The translations under genes and the position numbers were made by a program. Below, piece after piece: positions 1-7,825 of a stretch of DNA of 16,005 nucleotides (the stretch's first letter is position 1; every line of letters starts with the position of its first letter). The notes beneath the pieces were generated by a model. That model was not told where the DNA came from, ran no database searches, and saw only the letters and a list, made by a program, of their open reading frames with translations. This DNA is from Paludibacteraceae bacterium. GTDB lineage: Bacteria > Bacteroidota > Bacteroidia > Bacteroidales > Paludibacteraceae. The stretch lies in NCBI GenBank assembly GCA_017542915.1, contig JAFXWI010000020.1, positions 1-16,005 on the forward strand. Reading direction: 5' to 3'.

Positions 1-884
1 CATTCATCGAGATCGCAGAGGGCGTTGAAGGACTCGTTCACGTAAGTGAAATGAGTTGGAGCCAGCACCTCCGTTCCGCTAACGACTTCCTGAAAGTCGG
101 CGACGAGGTAGATGCTGTTATCCTCACTCTCGACCGCGCTGAGCGTAAGATGTCTCTCGGTATCAAGCAGCTTAAGGCTGATCCGTGGGCTAACGTGGAG
201 ACCAAGTACGCTGTGGGTACACGTCACTGGGCTAAGGTTCGCAACTTCACCAACTTCGGTGTCTTCGTGGAGATCGAGGAAGGCGTTGACGGACTCATCC
301 ACATCTCCGACCTCAGCTGGACCAAGAAGATCAAACACCCGAATGAGTTCACCCAGATCGGTGCTCAAATCGAGGTTGTTGTTCTCGACATCGACGTAGC
401 TAACCGCCGTCTGAGCCTTGGTCACAAGCAGCTCGAGGAGAATCCTTGGGAGGAACTCGAGGCTAAGTTCGGCGTGGACACCATCGTAGATGGTAAAGTA
501 GTTGAGCTGACCGACAAGGGCGCTGTTATTTCCCTCGAGGAAGGTGTTGAGGCATTCTGCACAACCCGTCACCTCCAGAAAGAGGACAAATCGCCGGTTG
601 CTGTTGGCGACACCCTGCCGTTCAAGGTAATCGAGTTCAACCGCGACGCTAAGCGTATTCTCGTAAGCCACCTCCGCACTTGGGAGGAGCGCAAAGAGGC
701 TCCGGCTAAGGCTGCTAAGAAAGCTGCTAAGGCAGAGGAACCCGCTCTCGACCTGCCGAAGGTAGAGAAGACCACTCTTGGTGATCTCTCTGCTCTCGCT
801 GAGCTCAAGGCTTCGATGGAGGCTGAGGCTGCTCCGGCAAAGAAAGCTCCGGCAAAAAAAGCCGCTAAGAAAGACGCTGAGTAA
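1..884 (+). CDS. rpsA: 30S ribosomal protein S1, 3' part (5' end outside window)
   Basis: S1 helps the 30S subunit bind and unfold mRNA, through repeated OB-fold RNA-binding domains. The frame is open from the left edge (first full codon at 3). The visible part holds the end of one S1 domain, then two more. One covers about residues 70-150 of the visible part, with the typical sequence NFGVFVEIEEGVDGLIHISD. The last is more diverged (about 160-225). A tail of roughly 60 residues rich in Ala, Lys and Glu follows, ending in AKKDAE. Bacteroidota S1 proteins usually have about six S1 domains, so roughly half the protein lies upstream. The stop is TAA at 882-884, followed 20 bp later by an intrinsic terminator, so transcription probably ends here. 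The repeated S1 domains make the family certain; the symbol is inferred from domain number and tail. Confidence 0.95.
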   Translation, partial: FIEIAEGVEGLVHVSEMSWSQHLRSANDFLKVGDEVDAVILTLDRAERKMSLGIKQLKADPWANVETKYAVGTRHWAKVRNFTNFGVFVEIEEGVDGLIHISDLSWTKKIKHPNEFTQIGAQIEVVVLDIDVANRRLSLGHKQLEENPWEELEAKFGVDTIVDGKVVELTDKGAVISLEEGVEAFCTTRHLQKEDKSPVAVGDTLPFKVIEFNRDAKRILVSHLRTWEERKEAPAKAAKKAAKAEEPALDLPKVEKTTLGDLSALAELKASMEAEAAPAKKAPAKKAAKKDAE

Positions 885-903
885 TTAGTGTTAGAACTTT
901 ATC

Positions 904-940
904 AAAAGGAAGCAACTCGTTTGAGCTGCTTCTTTTTTTT
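904..940 (+). terminator. Intrinsic terminator of rpsA
   Basis: A hairpin has arms GAAGCAACTC (909-918) and GAGCTGCTTC (923-932), with one A-C mismatch and a 4-nt GTTT loop. Eight T follow directly (933-940). The A run before the stem can pair with the T run and lengthen it. It starts 20 bp after the rpsA stop and separates rpsA from the pullulanase promoter. Confidence 0.85.
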
Positions 941-1013
941 GTATCCGCCAATCTGTAAACATCTAAAAAACAACCATCGTCTTTGCAGATTTTTGAGAAA
1001 AAAACCTTTTAAA

Positions 1014-1045
1014 TTTGCATATATGCAATTTTTGTTGTATCTTTG
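1014..1045 (+). promoter_or_regulatory. Bacteroidota-type promoter of the pullulanase gene, with palindrome
   Basis: The -33 element TTTG (1014-1017) lies 20 bp before the -7 element TATCTTTG (1038-1045), matching the known Bacteroidota consensus TTTG / TAnnTTTG. Transcription should start a few bases after 1045, giving a leader of about 25 nt before the ATG at 1076. A perfect 14-bp palindrome, TTGCATATATGCAA (1015-1028), overlaps the -33 element and fills part of the spacer. The same palindrome occupies the same place in the rimP promoter, so it may be an operator or an extended promoter element. Confidence 0.8.
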
Positions 1046-1075
1046 CACCGCAAAACGTTTTGATAAATAATCACC

Positions 1076-2998
1076 ATGAAAAAAACAATTATTCTTATGC
1101 TTTCTGTAGCATTTGCGGCGTGCGGAGTGAAGCAGCCGAGGTTAGAGGACGAATGCCTCTACAGTAGTTCCAAGACACAGTTTACCTTCTGGTCCAATGC
1201 GGCGGAACAGATGGAAGTGAACATCTATGATGAAGGAGCACAGAGTACAGACCGCTGCGCTGACAGAGTACAGACGGTTCCGCTCAAGAAGGGTGAAGGC
1301 GATTTCTGGACAGCAACCGTCAAGGGCGATTTGGCAGGCAAATACTACACCGTTCGTTCGTTCCAGAACGGTCAATGGGCACCCGAAGCACCGGGTATCT
1401 TCGCTAAAGCGGTGGGTATCAACGGTCAGCGTGCCGCTATCATCGACATGAAGAAGACGAACCCAGAAGGTTGGTCGAAAGATGTGCGCCCGGCGATGCC
1501 GGACATGACCGATATAGTAGTCTATGAGACCCATCTGCGTGACTTCACCGTCTCGCCAAACTCGGGCATTGCAAACAAAGGTAAGTTCGTTGCTATGACG
1601 GAAGAAGGAACCGTTTCTGCAGAAGGCGAAGCAACCGGTATTGACCACCTCAAAGAGTTGGGAATCACGCACTTACAGATCCTGCCGATGTTTGATTATG
1701 GAAGCATCGATGAGACCACTTTGGACAAGAACCGCTATAACTGGGGTTACGATCCTGTGAACTACAATGCGCCGGACGGCGGTTATAGCACTGATCCATA
1801 TGACCCGGCTTGCCGTATTCGCGAAGCGAAACAGATGATCCAAGCCCTGCACAAAGCCGGTATCCGCGTGATCATGGATGTCGTTTATAACCACACGTAC
1901 GATGTGATGGGTTGCGCGTTGGGAAGGGTAGTACCGCAGTATTTCTACCGCCTGAACGAAGATGGCACGTACGCGAACGGTTCGGGTTGCGGCAACGAGA
2001 CAGCTTCGGATCACGAGATGATGCGGCAGTTTATGGTGGAGTCCGTTTGTTACTGGGCACGCGAGTACCACGTGGACGGTTTCCGTTTTGACCTCATGGG
2101 CATCCATGACCAAGAGACGATGAACGCTATCCGTACCGCGTTGGACGAGATTGACCCGACAATCCTGACTTACGGAGAAGGGTGGGCCGCGATGAGTCCG
2201 GCTTATCCGTACGAGCAGTTGGCGATGAAACAATGGACCTTTAAGATGCCGCGTGTGGGCGCGTTCAGCGATGATATCCGTAACTCGCTCATCGGTAGTC
2301 CTTTTGACCACGAACGCGGATTTGCGTCCGGCAACGGAGCTTGCAAAGAGGCGTTGATGAACGGTCTGGTGGCTTGTCCGCAGTGGAGCGGCGAACCGAT
2401 GCAGCACGTGTCGTATATCACCTGCCATGACAACTACTGCCTGCGTGACCGCATTGAAGTGAGTGCCCAAGAAGAGAGCGAGCAGACCAAACTGCGCATG
2501 AACAAACTGGCTCAGACAGCCGTCCTTGTGTCGCAAGGAATGACGTTTATCTACGGCGGTGAGGAGCTCTTCCGCACGAAGAACGGCATCGACAACAGTT
2601 ACCAGAGTCCCGACAGCATCAATATCATCCCTTGGGAGAACAAGGCGGCGTACCACGACCTGTTCACGTATTATCAGCAGATGATCGCTATCCGCCGTGC
2701 GCACAAAGGCTTCCGTTTGGGCACTGCCGAGCTGGTGAAGACCCATTGCGAGATGGTGCCGACCGAGAAGGAGCATCTGATCATCTACCGCATCAATGCG
2801 CTCGAAGGTATCGATAGTGCGAAATCGCTCATCGTCCTGCTCAACGGCGGACCGGAAGCAGAGCAGGTCGAAGTCCCCGAAGGCGAGTATCAGCTCTTGG
2901 CTTTTAACGGCGAGGCAAACGTGAACGGATTGTCGGATTTGCATGAGGATCACGCCTTGGTAGCACCCTATTCGGCTACTATTTTGGCTGAGAAATGA
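1076..2998 (+). CDS. pulA: Type I pullulanase (GH13), predicted lipoprotein
   Basis: It hydrolyses alpha-1,6 branch bonds in pullulan, glycogen or starch limit dextrins. The pullulanase hallmark YNWGYDP lies at 221-227. The GH13 catalytic residues are all present: region DVVYNH 268-273, nucleophile D339 in DGFRFD, acid/base E368 in YGEGW, and the transition-state Asp D452 after H451. The N-terminus is a lipoprotein signal (MKKTIILMLSVAFAAC, acceptor Cys16), so the enzyme should be anchored to a membrane facing the periplasm or outside. No acidic run directly follows the Cys, so surface exposure is not clear. Residues of about 30-125 resemble the N-terminal beta domain of this group (CBM48-like), and about 555-640 form the C-terminal beta domain. 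At 640 aa it lacks the extra carbohydrate-binding modules of large pullulanases. It has its own promoter and seems to be a single-gene unit. No clear terminator follows it. Confidence 0.9.
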   Translation: MKKTIILMLSVAFAACGVKQPRLEDECLYSSSKTQFTFWSNAAEQMEVNIYDEGAQSTDRCADRVQTVPLKKGEGDFWTATVKGDLAGKYYTVRSFQNGQWAPEAPGIFAKAVGINGQRAAIIDMKKTNPEGWSKDVRPAMPDMTDIVVYETHLRDFTVSPNSGIANKGKFVAMTEEGTVSAEGEATGIDHLKELGITHLQILPMFDYGSIDETTLDKNRYNWGYDPVNYNAPDGGYSTDPYDPACRIREAKQMIQALHKAGIRVIMDVVYNHTYDVMGCALGRVVPQYFYRLNEDGTYANGSGCGNETASDHEMMRQFMVESVCYWAREYHVDGFRFDLMGIHDQETMNAIRTALDEIDPTILTYGEGWAAMSPAYPYEQLAMKQWTFKMPRVGAFSDDIRNSLIGSPFDHERGFASGNGACKEALMNGLVACPQWSGEPMQHVSYITCHDNYCLRDRIEVSAQEESEQTKLRMNKLAQTAVLVSQGMTFIYGGEELFRTKNGIDNSYQSPDSINIIPWENKAAYHDLFTYYQQMIAIRRAHKGFRLGTAELVKTHCEMVPTEKEHLIIYRINALEGIDSAKSLIVLLNGGPEAEQVEVPEGEYQLLAFNGEANVNGLSDLHEDHALVAPYSATILAEK

Positions 2999-3035
2999 TA
3001 AAAATGCACGAAAAATAAAAAAAGTTGCTCAAAAA

Positions 3036-3067
3036 TTTGCATATATGCAAGATTTGTAGTACCTTTG
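3036..3067 (+). promoter_or_regulatory. Bacteroidota-type promoter of rimP-nusA-infB, with palindrome
   Basis: The -33 element TTTG (3036-3039) and the -7 element TACCTTTG (3060-3067) are 20 bp apart. The spacer begins with the same perfect palindrome TTGCATATATGCAA (3037-3050) seen in the pullulanase promoter, in the same register. Sequence just after the -7 element (GCACCG) is also shared. The expected transcript begins near 3070-3075, leaving a leader of about 80 nt before rimP. Confidence 0.8.
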
Positions 3068-3082
3068 CACCGTGATTTGATT

Positions 3083-3107
3083 GAGGGGACCTCGAAAAGG
3101 TCTCCTC
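3083..3107 (+). promoter_or_regulatory. Leader hairpin upstream of rimP
   Basis: Ten base pairs link GAGGGGACCT (3083-3092) to AGGTCTCCTC (3098-3107), with one G-U pair and a 5-nt CGAAA loop. It sits in the presumed 5' untranslated region, about 45 nt before the rimP ATG. It is followed by AAAAAA rather than a U run, so it is not an intrinsic terminator on this strand. It could be a cis-regulatory structure or an RNA-stability element. The function is not known from the sequence. Confidence 0.6.
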
Positions 3108-3152
3108 GTCGTTTAAAAAATAACCTGTATTGGACCATTGATAGTGAGAGAT

Positions 3153-3626
3153 ATGATTTCAAAACAAGACCTGACAAACTGGATTGAAGAGTATCTGAAG
3201 GATACCGATTATGAGTTGATCACGCTGAATATATCTGCGGGTAACGATATCTTAGTGGAGGTGGATCGCCTTGCGGGAGTGGATGTCGATTTCTGCGCAG
3301 AGCTGAACCGTTTTCTCGTGGAGAAACTCGATGCCGTAGATCCGGACTACTCTCTGGAGGTCGGCTCCGTGAGTCTGACCGATCCCTTTAAGACGAAGAT
3401 GCAGTACGAGAAGAACCTCGGGCACGATGTGGAAGTCTTGGTCAGTACAGAAGGACAGAGCATCAAGTACAAAGGACAGCTCGTCTCGGTGGATGAGGAG
3501 ACTTTCTCGGTCGATTGCATAGAAAAGGTTGCGGTAGAAGGCAAGAAGCGAAAAGAGACGCAGATCGTGACCCATACTTGGCGGTACGACGAACCCAAAT
3601 ACGTCAAGTATGACCTTAAGTTCTAG
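3153..3626 (+). CDS. rimP: Ribosome maturation factor RimP
   Basis: RimP is a cytoplasmic factor for late maturation of the 30S ribosomal subunit. The family is recognised from the N-terminal alpha/beta domain (about residues 1-75), including DILVEVDRLAGVDVDFCAELNR and the motif DYSLEVGSVSLTDPF. A C-terminal SH3-like barrel follows (about 80-157), starting near GHDVEVLV. In the first domain the usual DYxLEVSSPG is here DYSLEVGSVSL, a diverged version seen in this phylum. At 157 aa the length is normal. ATG at 3153 is chosen over TTG at 3138 because it gives the usual MISKQDL-type start. It is the first gene of the rimP-nusA-infB order conserved across bacteria. Its TAG stop (3624-3626) is the first unit of a 9-bp repeat, so three more in-frame TAG codons follow. 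Confidence 0.92.
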   Translation: MISKQDLTNWIEEYLKDTDYELITLNISAGNDILVEVDRLAGVDVDFCAELNRFLVEKLDAVDPDYSLEVGSVSLTDPFKTKMQYEKNLGHDVEVLVSTEGQSIKYKGQLVSVDEETFSVDCIEKVAVEGKKRKETQIVTHTWRYDEPKYVKYDLKF

Positions 3627-3658
3627 ATTGACTAGAACGACTAGATAGACTAGAAAAA
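3623..3658 (+). repeat. 9-bp tandem repeat (CTAGA unit) between rimP and nusA
   Basis: CTAGA occurs at 3623, 3632, 3641 and 3650, an exact 9-bp period with variable last four bases. The first unit overlaps the rimP stop, and because 9 is a multiple of 3 every unit repeats TAG in the rimP frame. It ends about 22 bp before the nusA ATG. A related array of six units lies between moxR and the DUF58 gene (15092-15145). Confidence 0.9.
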
Positions 3659-3680
3659 AATTAAAACTATATAAGCAAAA

Positions 3681-4937
3681 ATGGCAACAGCAAAACAAAC
3701 ATCAATCAACTTGATTGACATTTTTTCGGAGTTCAAGGACTTCAAAAGAATTGACAAACAGACCTTCATCAATGTGTTGGAGGATTCTTTCCGTAACGTG
3801 ATCGCAAAGATGTACGGCACGGACGCAAACTACGATGTCATCATCAACCCTGACAAAGGCGACTTGGAGATTTATCGTAACCGTCTGGTAATGGAGGATG
3901 ACGATGTAGCAAACCCGGAGACCCAGATCTCGCTGAGCGAGGCACGTGAGACCGACCCCGAGATCGAAGTCGGCGAGGACTTTACCGATAAGGTCGATAT
4001 GCAGTCCTTCGGTCGTCGTATGATCCTCAACCTGCGTCAGACCTTGGCTTCGAAAATCTTGGAGCTGCAGAAAGAGAACCTCTACCTCAAGTACGCCGAG
4101 ATGATCGGTCAGGTCGTTACCGGCGAACTCTATCAGGTGTGGAAGCGTGAGATGCTCCTCTTGGACGAGGAAGGCAACGAGATGTACCTGCCGAAGCAGA
4201 ACCAGATCCCGACCGATTATTACCGCAAGGGAGAGATGGTTCGTGCCGTGGTAACGCAGGTGGATAACCAGAACCAGAACCCGAAGATCATCCTCTCTCG
4301 TACAAGCCCGCTCTTCCTCCAACGTCTCTTCGAGCAGGAGGTGCCTGAGGTCAAAGAGGGTCTGATCTCTATTAAGAAGATCGCCCGCATCCCGGGTGAG
4401 CGTGCGAAAGTAGCCGTAGAGACGTTCGATGAGCGTATTGATCCGGTCGGAGCTTGTGTCGGTGTGAAGGGTGCACGTATTCATGGTATCGTTCGCGAGC
4501 TGCGCAACGAGAATATCGATGTCATCAACTACACGACGAATACCAACTTGTATATTCAACGTGCCTTAGCGCCGGCAACGATCAGCAGCATCGAGATCGA
4601 TGAGGAAGCAAAGACCGCTAAGGTTTATCTGCAACCGGAAGAGGTGAGCCTCGCTATCGGTAAGGGCGGATTCAATATCAAGTTGGCTTCTATGCTGACC
4701 GGATACCAGATCGATGTTTACCGCGAGATGAGCGAGCAGGATATGGATGATATCTATCTGGACGAGTTCAACGACGAAATCGACCAGTGGGTACTCGATG
4801 CCTTCAAGGCTATCGGTCTGGATACTGCGAAAGATGTCTTGGGTACGAGCAAGGAAGAGTTGCTCGCGAAGACCGACTTGGAGGAGGAGACCATTGATGA
4901 CGTACTCCGCATCCTCAAGGCTGAGTTCGAGGATTAA
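3681..4937 (+). CDS. nusA: Transcription termination/antitermination factor NusA
   Basis: NusA binds RNA polymerase and nascent RNA and affects pausing, termination and antitermination. Domains in order: the polymerase-binding N-terminal domain (about 8-130, with the typical NVLEDSFRNVIAKMYG), an S1 domain (about 138-208), KH1 (about 225-295, with DERIDPVGACVGVKGARI at 251-268) and KH2 (about 300-350, with EVSLAIGKGGFNIKLA at 321-336). A short helix-hairpin-helix-like tail spans about 365-418. It has no large acidic-repeat C-terminal extension like that of E. coli, and 418 aa is normal for this phylum. It lies 54 bp after rimP and 127 bp before infB, in the conserved operon. ATG at 3681 gives a full N-terminal domain. 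Confidence 0.96.
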   Translation: MATAKQTSINLIDIFSEFKDFKRIDKQTFINVLEDSFRNVIAKMYGTDANYDVIINPDKGDLEIYRNRLVMEDDDVANPETQISLSEARETDPEIEVGEDFTDKVDMQSFGRRMILNLRQTLASKILELQKENLYLKYAEMIGQVVTGELYQVWKREMLLLDEEGNEMYLPKQNQIPTDYYRKGEMVRAVVTQVDNQNQNPKIILSRTSPLFLQRLFEQEVPEVKEGLISIKKIARIPGERAKVAVETFDERIDPVGACVGVKGARIHGIVRELRNENIDVINYTTNTNLYIQRALAPATISSIEIDEEAKTAKVYLQPEEVSLAIGKGGFNIKLASMLTGYQIDVYREMSEQDMDDIYLDEFNDEIDQWVLDAFKAIGLDTAKDVLGTSKEELLAKTDLEEETIDDVLRILKAEFED

Positions 4938-5064
4938 TGTACAATTCACAATGTACAATTAACAAAGGGCTTACGGAATTTGGTACTGACCCGTAAGACC
5001 TGTACGGACAAATCAGATTGTACCAAACGTTTAGAACACTTTGTAAATTGTAAATTAGAAGTAT
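4938..5064 (+). repeat. nusA-infB spacer with repeats and nested inverted repeats
   Basis: The 127-bp gap starts with TGTACAATT-type repeat sequence (4938-4968), directly after the nusA stop, and ends with related sequence in inverse orientation (5039-5052). These two ends can pair: 4954-4967 with 5039-5052, 13 of 14 positions. Inside are CTTACGG (4970-4976) with CCGTAAG (4991-4997), and TTTGGTAC (4979-4986) with GTACCAAA (5020-5027). The two inner stems cross in the order of an H-type pseudoknot. No promoter of the TTTG/TAnnTTTG type is visible, so infB is probably read through from nusA. Confidence 0.6.
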
Positions 5065-7755
5065 ATGGCGATTAAGTTAATAAAAGCATGTAAAGAATTG
5101 AATATAGGTATGGCTACTCTCACCGCTTGGTGCGAGAAAAACGGTCATGCTATCGAGTCTGATCCGAACGTGCGTATAGACGACGACTTGTATCTGCTGC
5201 TTGCCAAGGAGTTCAACAAAGATATGGCAACGAAGATAGAAGCAGACCGTCGTGCGGCGGAGCGTCAGGCGAAGGAGGAGGCAGCCAAAGCGGCAATCGA
5301 GGCAGAGCAACGACTCAAAGCCGAAGAGGAAGCAGCACGTTTGGCAGCAGAAGAGGCGAAACGTGAGGCTGCTTTAGCTGCGCAGAAAGCAGCAGAAGAG
5401 GCTGAGGCTGCCAAAAAAGCTGCGGAGAAAGCACGTGCTGAGGCGGAGGAGGCGAAGAACAAAGCCAAAGAAGAAGCTGCCCGCAAAGCGGAGGATGCAA
5501 AGAGAAAACAGGAGAAAGAGGCTGATGCTGCCAAGAGACAGCAGGAGAAGCCCGTGGAGAAGAAGAAAGAGATCTTCACCCTCGGTAAGCCCGAACTGAA
5601 AAACGCTCCTAAGGTCATCGGTAAGATCGACCTCGACTCCATCGACACCTCTACTCGTCCTGCCAAGAAGACCAAAGAGCAGAAACGCAAAGAGCGCGAG
5701 GAGCGTCAACAGGCACAACAGGCACAACAGCAAGCTGCTGCCGAGAAGCGTAAACGTGAGCGTATAAAGAACAACGCTGCGAAGGTTGACCCGACCGACA
5801 AACGCAATCAAGCAGGTAAGAAAAGCAAGAAAAATCAACCTCGTGAGGCAACTCAGGAAGAGGTCGATAAAGCACTGAAGGAGACACTCAACCGTCTCCA
5901 GCAGAAGCAGAACAAGTTCAACTCCTCCAAATACAAACGTGAACGCCGTGAGCAGGAACGTGAGAAGCACGAGTTGGAGATGATGGAAGCACAAGAGCAA
6001 TCCAAAGTGCTCAAACTGACCGAGTTCGTGACCGCTAATGACTTGGCGAATATGATGAACGTGCCGGTGAACAAGATCATCGGAACCTGTATGTCACTCG
6101 GTCTGTTCGTTTCCATCAACCAGCGTCTTGACGCCGAGACCATCAACCTCGTTGCCGAGGAGTTCGGTTTCTCCACCGAGTACGTCTCTGCGAAAGTGGT
6201 GGAGGAGATCAATGCCGATGAGGTGATCAACGACGAAGATCTCGAGCCGCGTTGCCCGGTGATCACCGTCATGGGACACGTCGATCACGGTAAGACTTCG
6301 CTCTTGGACCACATCCGTAACGCGAACGTCATCGCCGGTGAGGCAGGAGGTATTACCCAGCACATCGGTGCATACAACGTCAAACTCAAGAACGGTCAGC
6401 ATATCACTTTCCTCGACACCCCGGGTCACGCCGCCTTCACCGCTATGCGTGCGCGTGGTGCGAAAGTGACGGATATAGCGATCATCATCATCGCTGCCGA
6501 TGATGCGGTCATGCCGCAGACCGTCGAGGCTATCAACCACGCGCAGGCTGCCGGAGTGCCGATGGTCTTCGCCATCAACAAGGTCGATAAGCCCGGTGCT
6601 AACCCCGATAAGATCCGTGAGCAGCTCTCGAACATGAATATCCTTGTGGAGGACTGGGGTGGTAAATACCAGTGTCAGGAGATCTCTGCAAAGAAAGGTG
6701 ACGGCGTCTATGAGCTCTTGGAGAAAGTGCTCTTGGAGGCTGAAATGCTGGATCTGAAGGCGAACCCCAAACGTCGTGCGAAAGGTTCGGTCATCGAGTC
6801 CTCATTGGACAAAGGTCGTGGATATGTAGCAACCCTCTTGGTACAAGATGGTACACTCCACATGGGCGACATCGTGCTCGCAGGAACGTACCACGGACGT
6901 ATCCGTGCGATGTTCAACGAGCGTGGTCAGAAAATCACCGAGGTACACCCGGGTGAGCCCTGTACAATCCTTGGTCTCAACGGTGCACCGCAGGCTGGTG
7001 ATGAGTTCAACGTACTGCCGACCGAGCAAGAGGCACGTGACATCGCTAACAAACGTGAGCAACTCCAACGCGAGCAATCGATCCGTACGAAGAAACATAT
7101 CGGTCTTGAGGAGATCGGTCGTCGTATGGCTATCGGTGACTTCAAGGAACTCAATATCATCATCAAAGCCGATGTGGACGGTTCTGTGGAGGCACTCAAA
7201 GACTCGCTCATCAAACTCTCCACGGAGAATATCCAAGTCAACGTCATCCACGGAGCTGTGGGTGCTATCTCGGATAGCGATGTGATGTTGGCAGCGGCTT
7301 CCGATGCGGTCATCGTCGGCTTCAATGTGCGTCCGACCGGTACCGCCCGTAAGATGGCGGAGCAGGAGGAGGTCGATATCCGCATCTACTCCATCATCTA
7401 CGACGCTATCAACGAGCTCAAGGACGCCATGGCAGGTATGTTGGCTCCGGAGGTCAAAGAGGAAGTTACGGCTACCCTTGAGGTACTCCAGACCTTCCAT
7501 ATCTCGAAAGTCGGAACCATCGCTGGTTGTATTGTCCGTGAGGGTAAGATCAAACGTGGCAACAAGGTACGCGTCATCCGTGACGGTATTGTTATCAAGA
7601 CTGCCGAACTCGCATCCCTCAAGCACGTTAAGGACGATATCAAGGAGGCCGGTGTTAACACAGAGTGCGGCTTGAGTCTCAAGGCGTACGACGACCTCAA
7701 GGAAGGTGATATCTTGGAGGCTTACGAAGAGATCGAGGTTGCTAAGAGCCTGTAA
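5065..7755 (+). CDS. infB: Translation initiation factor IF-2
   Basis: IF-2 is the GTPase that brings initiator tRNA to the 30S subunit and promotes subunit joining. The G domain shows all five motifs: GHVDHGKT (404-411), GGIT (428-431), DTPGH (451-455), NKVD (505-508) and SAK (541-543). Beta-barrel domain II, domain III and the C-terminal tRNA-binding domain follow to 896. The first about 50 residues form the small IF2N domain. Residues of about 55-310 are highly charged, rich in Ala, Glu, Lys and Gln, and probably helical or flexible; this region varies widely among bacteria. A second IF2N-like segment lies at about 315-370. The length is in the normal range for Bacteroidota. The start at 5065 gives the usual IF2N opening ([15 protein letters not shown]). 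Confidence 0.97.
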   Translation: MAIKLIKACKELNIGMATLTAWCEKNGHAIESDPNVRIDDDLYLLLAKEFNKDMATKIEADRRAAERQAKEEAAKAAIEAEQRLKAEEEAARLAAEEAKREAALAAQKAAEEAEAAKKAAEKARAEAEEAKNKAKEEAARKAEDAKRKQEKEADAAKRQQEKPVEKKKEIFTLGKPELKNAPKVIGKIDLDSIDTSTRPAKKTKEQKRKEREERQQAQQAQQQAAAEKRKRERIKNNAAKVDPTDKRNQAGKKSKKNQPREATQEEVDKALKETLNRLQQKQNKFNSSKYKRERREQEREKHELEMMEAQEQSKVLKLTEFVTANDLANMMNVPVNKIIGTCMSLGLFVSINQRLDAETINLVAEEFGFSTEYVSAKVVEEINADEVINDEDLEPRCPVITVMGHVDHGKTSLLDHIRNANVIAGEAGGITQHIGAYNVKLKNGQHITFLDTPGHAAFTAMRARGAKVTDIAIIIIAADDAVMPQTVEAINHAQAAGVPMVFAINKVDKPGANPDKIREQLSNMNILVEDWGGKYQCQEISAKKGDGVYELLEKVLLEAEMLDLKANPKRRAKGSVIESSLDKGRGYVATLLVQDGTLHMGDIVLAGTYHGRIRAMFNERGQKITEVHPGEPCTILGLNGAPQAGDEFNVLPTEQEARDIANKREQLQREQSIRTKKHIGLEEIGRRMAIGDFKELNIIIKADVDGSVEALKDSLIKLSTENIQVNVIHGAVGAISDSDVMLAAASDAVIVGFNVRPTGTARKMAEQEEVDIRIYSIIYDAINELKDAMAGMLAPEVKEEVTATLEVLQTFHISKVGTIAGCIVREGKIKRGNKVRVIRDGIVIKTAELASLKHVKDDIKEAGVNTECGLSLKAYDDLKEGDILEAYEEIEVAKSL

Positions 7756-7763
7756 GCAAATCT

Positions 7764-7782
7764 CAAATTTCAAATTTCAAAT
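7764..7782 (+). repeat. 7-bp tandem repeat (CAAATTT) after infB
   Basis: CAAATTT begins at 7764, 7771 and 7778 (the last one partial), an exact 7-bp period. It starts nine bases after the infB stop codon and ends at the foot of the terminator. Its base composition resembles the other heptamer arrays of this window, but the unit differs. Confidence 0.85.
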
Positions 7783-7825
7783 AAAAAAATCAGGGTACCC
7801 CGTTGAGGTGCCCTGATTTTTTTTA
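7783..7825. terminator. Bidirectional terminator between infB and batE
   Basis: The stem joins ATCAGGGTACC (7789-7799) to GGTGCCCTGAT (7807-7817), with one T-G pair and a 7-nt loop. It is flanked by seven A (7783-7789) and eight T (7817-7824), so it can act in both directions. The batE stop codon (7823-7825, read on the minus strand) lies in the T run, so it ends transcripts of both convergent operons without spacer. Confidence 0.9.

Noticed and set aside
888..1070. 60-residue reading frame after rpsA
   Set aside because: It runs through the rpsA terminator and the pullulanase promoter, and its product is not recognisable.
1673..2953. Long antisense reading frame (426 aa) within the pullulanase gene
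   Set aside because: It mirrors a gene with all catalytic motifs and shows no domain; a codon-bias shadow.
3138..3152. Upstream TTG start for rimP
   Set aside because: It adds five residues not typical of the family; ATG at 3153 fits better.
3702..4559. Antisense reading frame (285 aa) within nusA
   Set aside because: No recognisable family, and it is fully covered by nusA.
6802..7773. Antisense reading frame (323 aa) within infB
   Set aside because: Shadow of the conserved C-terminal half of IF-2; it even extends into the repeat after infB.
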